Source: Acidobacteriota bacterium (lineage in GTDB: Bacteria; Acidobacteriota; Terriglobia; Bryobacterales; Bryobacteraceae). Taken from it: a stretch of 5,670 nucleotides of DNA. Position 1 is the stretch's first letter, and every line of letters begins with the position of its first letter. The notes under the pieces were generated by a model that was not told where the DNA came from, ran no database searches, and worked only from the letters and a program-made list of their open reading frames with translations. Of the stretch, positions 4,644-5,670 are shown one piece after another. The position numbers and the translations under genes are program-made. The stretch spans positions 1 to 5,670 of the forward strand of contig JAMCRM010000379.1 of NCBI GenBank assembly GCA_023380575.1. The letters are read 5' to 3'.

Positions 4644-5670
4644 TTGCCTTCCGCGACCTCCAGGTCCACGCGAGCATTCAGATAGTTCGCCCTGGCCGCG
4701 AAATAGTTCGCCCTGGCCTGGGCGAGTTGGGTTTGCGCGGCAACTACGTCGAGTGCCAGGCCTTCGCCGCCTTCGTAGCGCACGCGGCTCAGCCGCAGGT
4801 TATCCTCCGACAGCCTGACCTGCTTCTCCGTGGTGGCGATCTGGGAATAGAGCAGGTCCACGCGGGCCAGGGCATCCCGATACTCCTTGGAGAACACGCG
4901 TTCCGCCATGCGGCGGGTCGCATCCACCTGCCGCGCCTGTAATTCCGACTGGCGTGCGGCGCTGCGGGCCCGGAACCAGTCGAAGACCGGCACGTTCAAG
5001 TGTACGAACGTGGCGTAGCCGCGGTCGGCGAAGCTGAATCGCGTGGCGTCCACACCGTACTGCTGGATCAGACTCAATTGCGGAAGCATATCGGCGCGCG
5101 CGCGGCGGGCATCGGCCATGAAGCCTTGCTTCTGCGCTTCGAAGAGGCGGAACTCGGGGCGGCCGAGATACGGTGACGCCGATAGCGGTTGCGGCTGGGG
5201 CAGCGGCAACGGCCCCGAAAGAACATCGTCCAGGGGAACCGGACCTTCCACGTCCCCGGTCCAGAACGACGCCAACTCGTGGTTGGCGAGTCTGGCCTCG
5301 AGTTCCGCGTTGTTGACGGCCTGCTCGAAGAAGGCTGCCTCAGCGGACGCTTTAATAAAGTCGGCCCGGGCTGCCTCCTGCTGTTCGACCAGCAGGCGGC
5401 TGCGGCTTTCGAAGGCCTGTGCCTCGGAGAGGTTATCTTTGGCGACCTGCACCAGGCGCCGCGCCAGCAGCACGCGGTAATAGGAGGCGGATACCGCGCG
5501 CCTCAAGTCGCGCTCGGAGAGCCTGATATCTGCCGCCGCGGCGGCTTCGTCCGCTCTGGCGCGCGCAAGCTGCGCCCGCAGCCGGCCGGACGTATCCAGC
5601 TCCAGCCCAACATTCCCCAGCGTGGAGTATTCCCGAATCCCGCTCAGGGCGACAAAACTGAACGCGCCGG
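4640..5670 (-). CDS. Outer membrane efflux factor (TolC/OEP family), N-terminus beyond the right edge
   Basis: 342 residues are visible. The frame stays open to the right edge, so the gene begins outside; an internal TTG at 5506 is not the start. Two long alternating helical repeats are evident. The first runs from about GLELDTSGRLRAQLARARAD through YYRVLLARRLVQVAKDNLSE. The second begins after the strand VHLNVPVFDWFRARSAARQS (residues about 220-240) and ends RYEGGEGLALDVVAAQTQLA plus an Ala-rich helix (about 295-342). This is the TolC-type outer membrane channel and periplasmic tunnel that completes the tripartite pump. By comparison with usual family lengths (about 430-480 aa), roughly 90-100 N-terminal residues are missing, of which about 49 may be those encoded at 3163-3309. 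It ends by overlapping the adaptor start as ATGA. Confidence 0.92.
   Translation of the reverse strand, partial: GAFSFVALSGIREYSTLGNVGLELDTSGRLRAQLARARADEAAAAADIRLSERDLRRAVSASYYRVLLARRLVQVAKDNLSEAQAFESRSRLLVEQQEAARADFIKASAEAAFFEQAVNNAELEARLANHELASFWTGDVEGPVPLDDVLSGPLPLPQPQPLSASPYLGRPEFRLFEAQKQGFMADARRARADMLPQLSLIQQYGVDATRFSFADRGYATFVHLNVPVFDWFRARSAARQSELQARQVDATRRMAERVFSKEYRDALARVDLLYSQIATTEKQVRLSEDNLRLSRVRYEGGEGLALDVVAAQTQLAQARANYFAARANYLNARVDLEVAEGK
4682..4718. repeat. Short tandem repeat, 21-bp period, inside the outer membrane factor gene
   Basis: The 16 bases ATAGTTCGCCCTGGCC occur at 4682-4697 and again at 4703-4718. The 21-bp period encodes ANYFAAR followed by ANYLNAR. Seven residues is about two turns of an alpha helix, so one copy adds a heptad to the last long helix of the channel without breaking its register. 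Confidence 0.8.

Overview
The window is GC-rich bacterial DNA. The coding parts are strongly G/C-biased, and an A/T-rich regulatory gap lies at about 530-795. It holds two intact genes (sat and a kinase-BON fusion), one complete adaptor gene, two genes cut by the window edges, and two gene fragments that meet head-on at a rearrangement junction. The gene content (a Cys-rich excisionase-type regulator, a dissimilatory-looking Sat, an RND efflux operon, high GC) would suit an environmental Gram-negative such as an Acidobacteriota (Solibacter/Bryobacter-like) member. That assignment is inference from general character only.

Left part (1-2157). A minus-strand regulator runs off the left edge. It has a MerR/excisionase-type helix-turn-helix, a cluster of nine cysteines and the start of a receiver-like domain. 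It is divergent from sat (ATP sulfurylase, plus strand, GTG start at 796 with a perfect Shine-Dalgarno). Both have recognisable sigma70-type promoters with 17-bp spacers. A 19-bp near-palindrome covers the -10 box of the regulator gene, and TAACT half-sites lie just upstream of the sat -35 box. After sat come two overlapping, mutually exclusive GC-rich hairpins, shared with the convergent next gene.

Middle (2158-2943). A minus-strand gene encodes a cytidylate-kinase-like protein fused to a C-terminal BON domain.

Right part (3163-5670). This is the most interesting part. On the minus strand an RND-type efflux operon reads outer membrane factor -> periplasmic adaptor lipoprotein -> RND permease, and the genes overlap by ATGA. 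The permease breaks off after about 35 codons. At exactly that point the plus strand holds the beginning of an outer membrane factor gene (signal peptide plus first helix), also broken after about 49 codons and pointing at the junction. The visible minus-strand outer membrane factor lacks just such an N-terminus within the window. The pieces add up to one outer membrane factor, one adaptor and one permease start. The simplest reading is an in-place inversion of about 2.5 kb within a single plus-strand operon, with breakpoints inside the first and third genes. This could be the OFF state of an invertible efflux operon, a recent disabling inversion, or an assembly artefact. The other junction is predicted a little beyond the right edge.

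No tRNA, rRNA, CRISPR array, insertion sequence or recombinase gene was seen.
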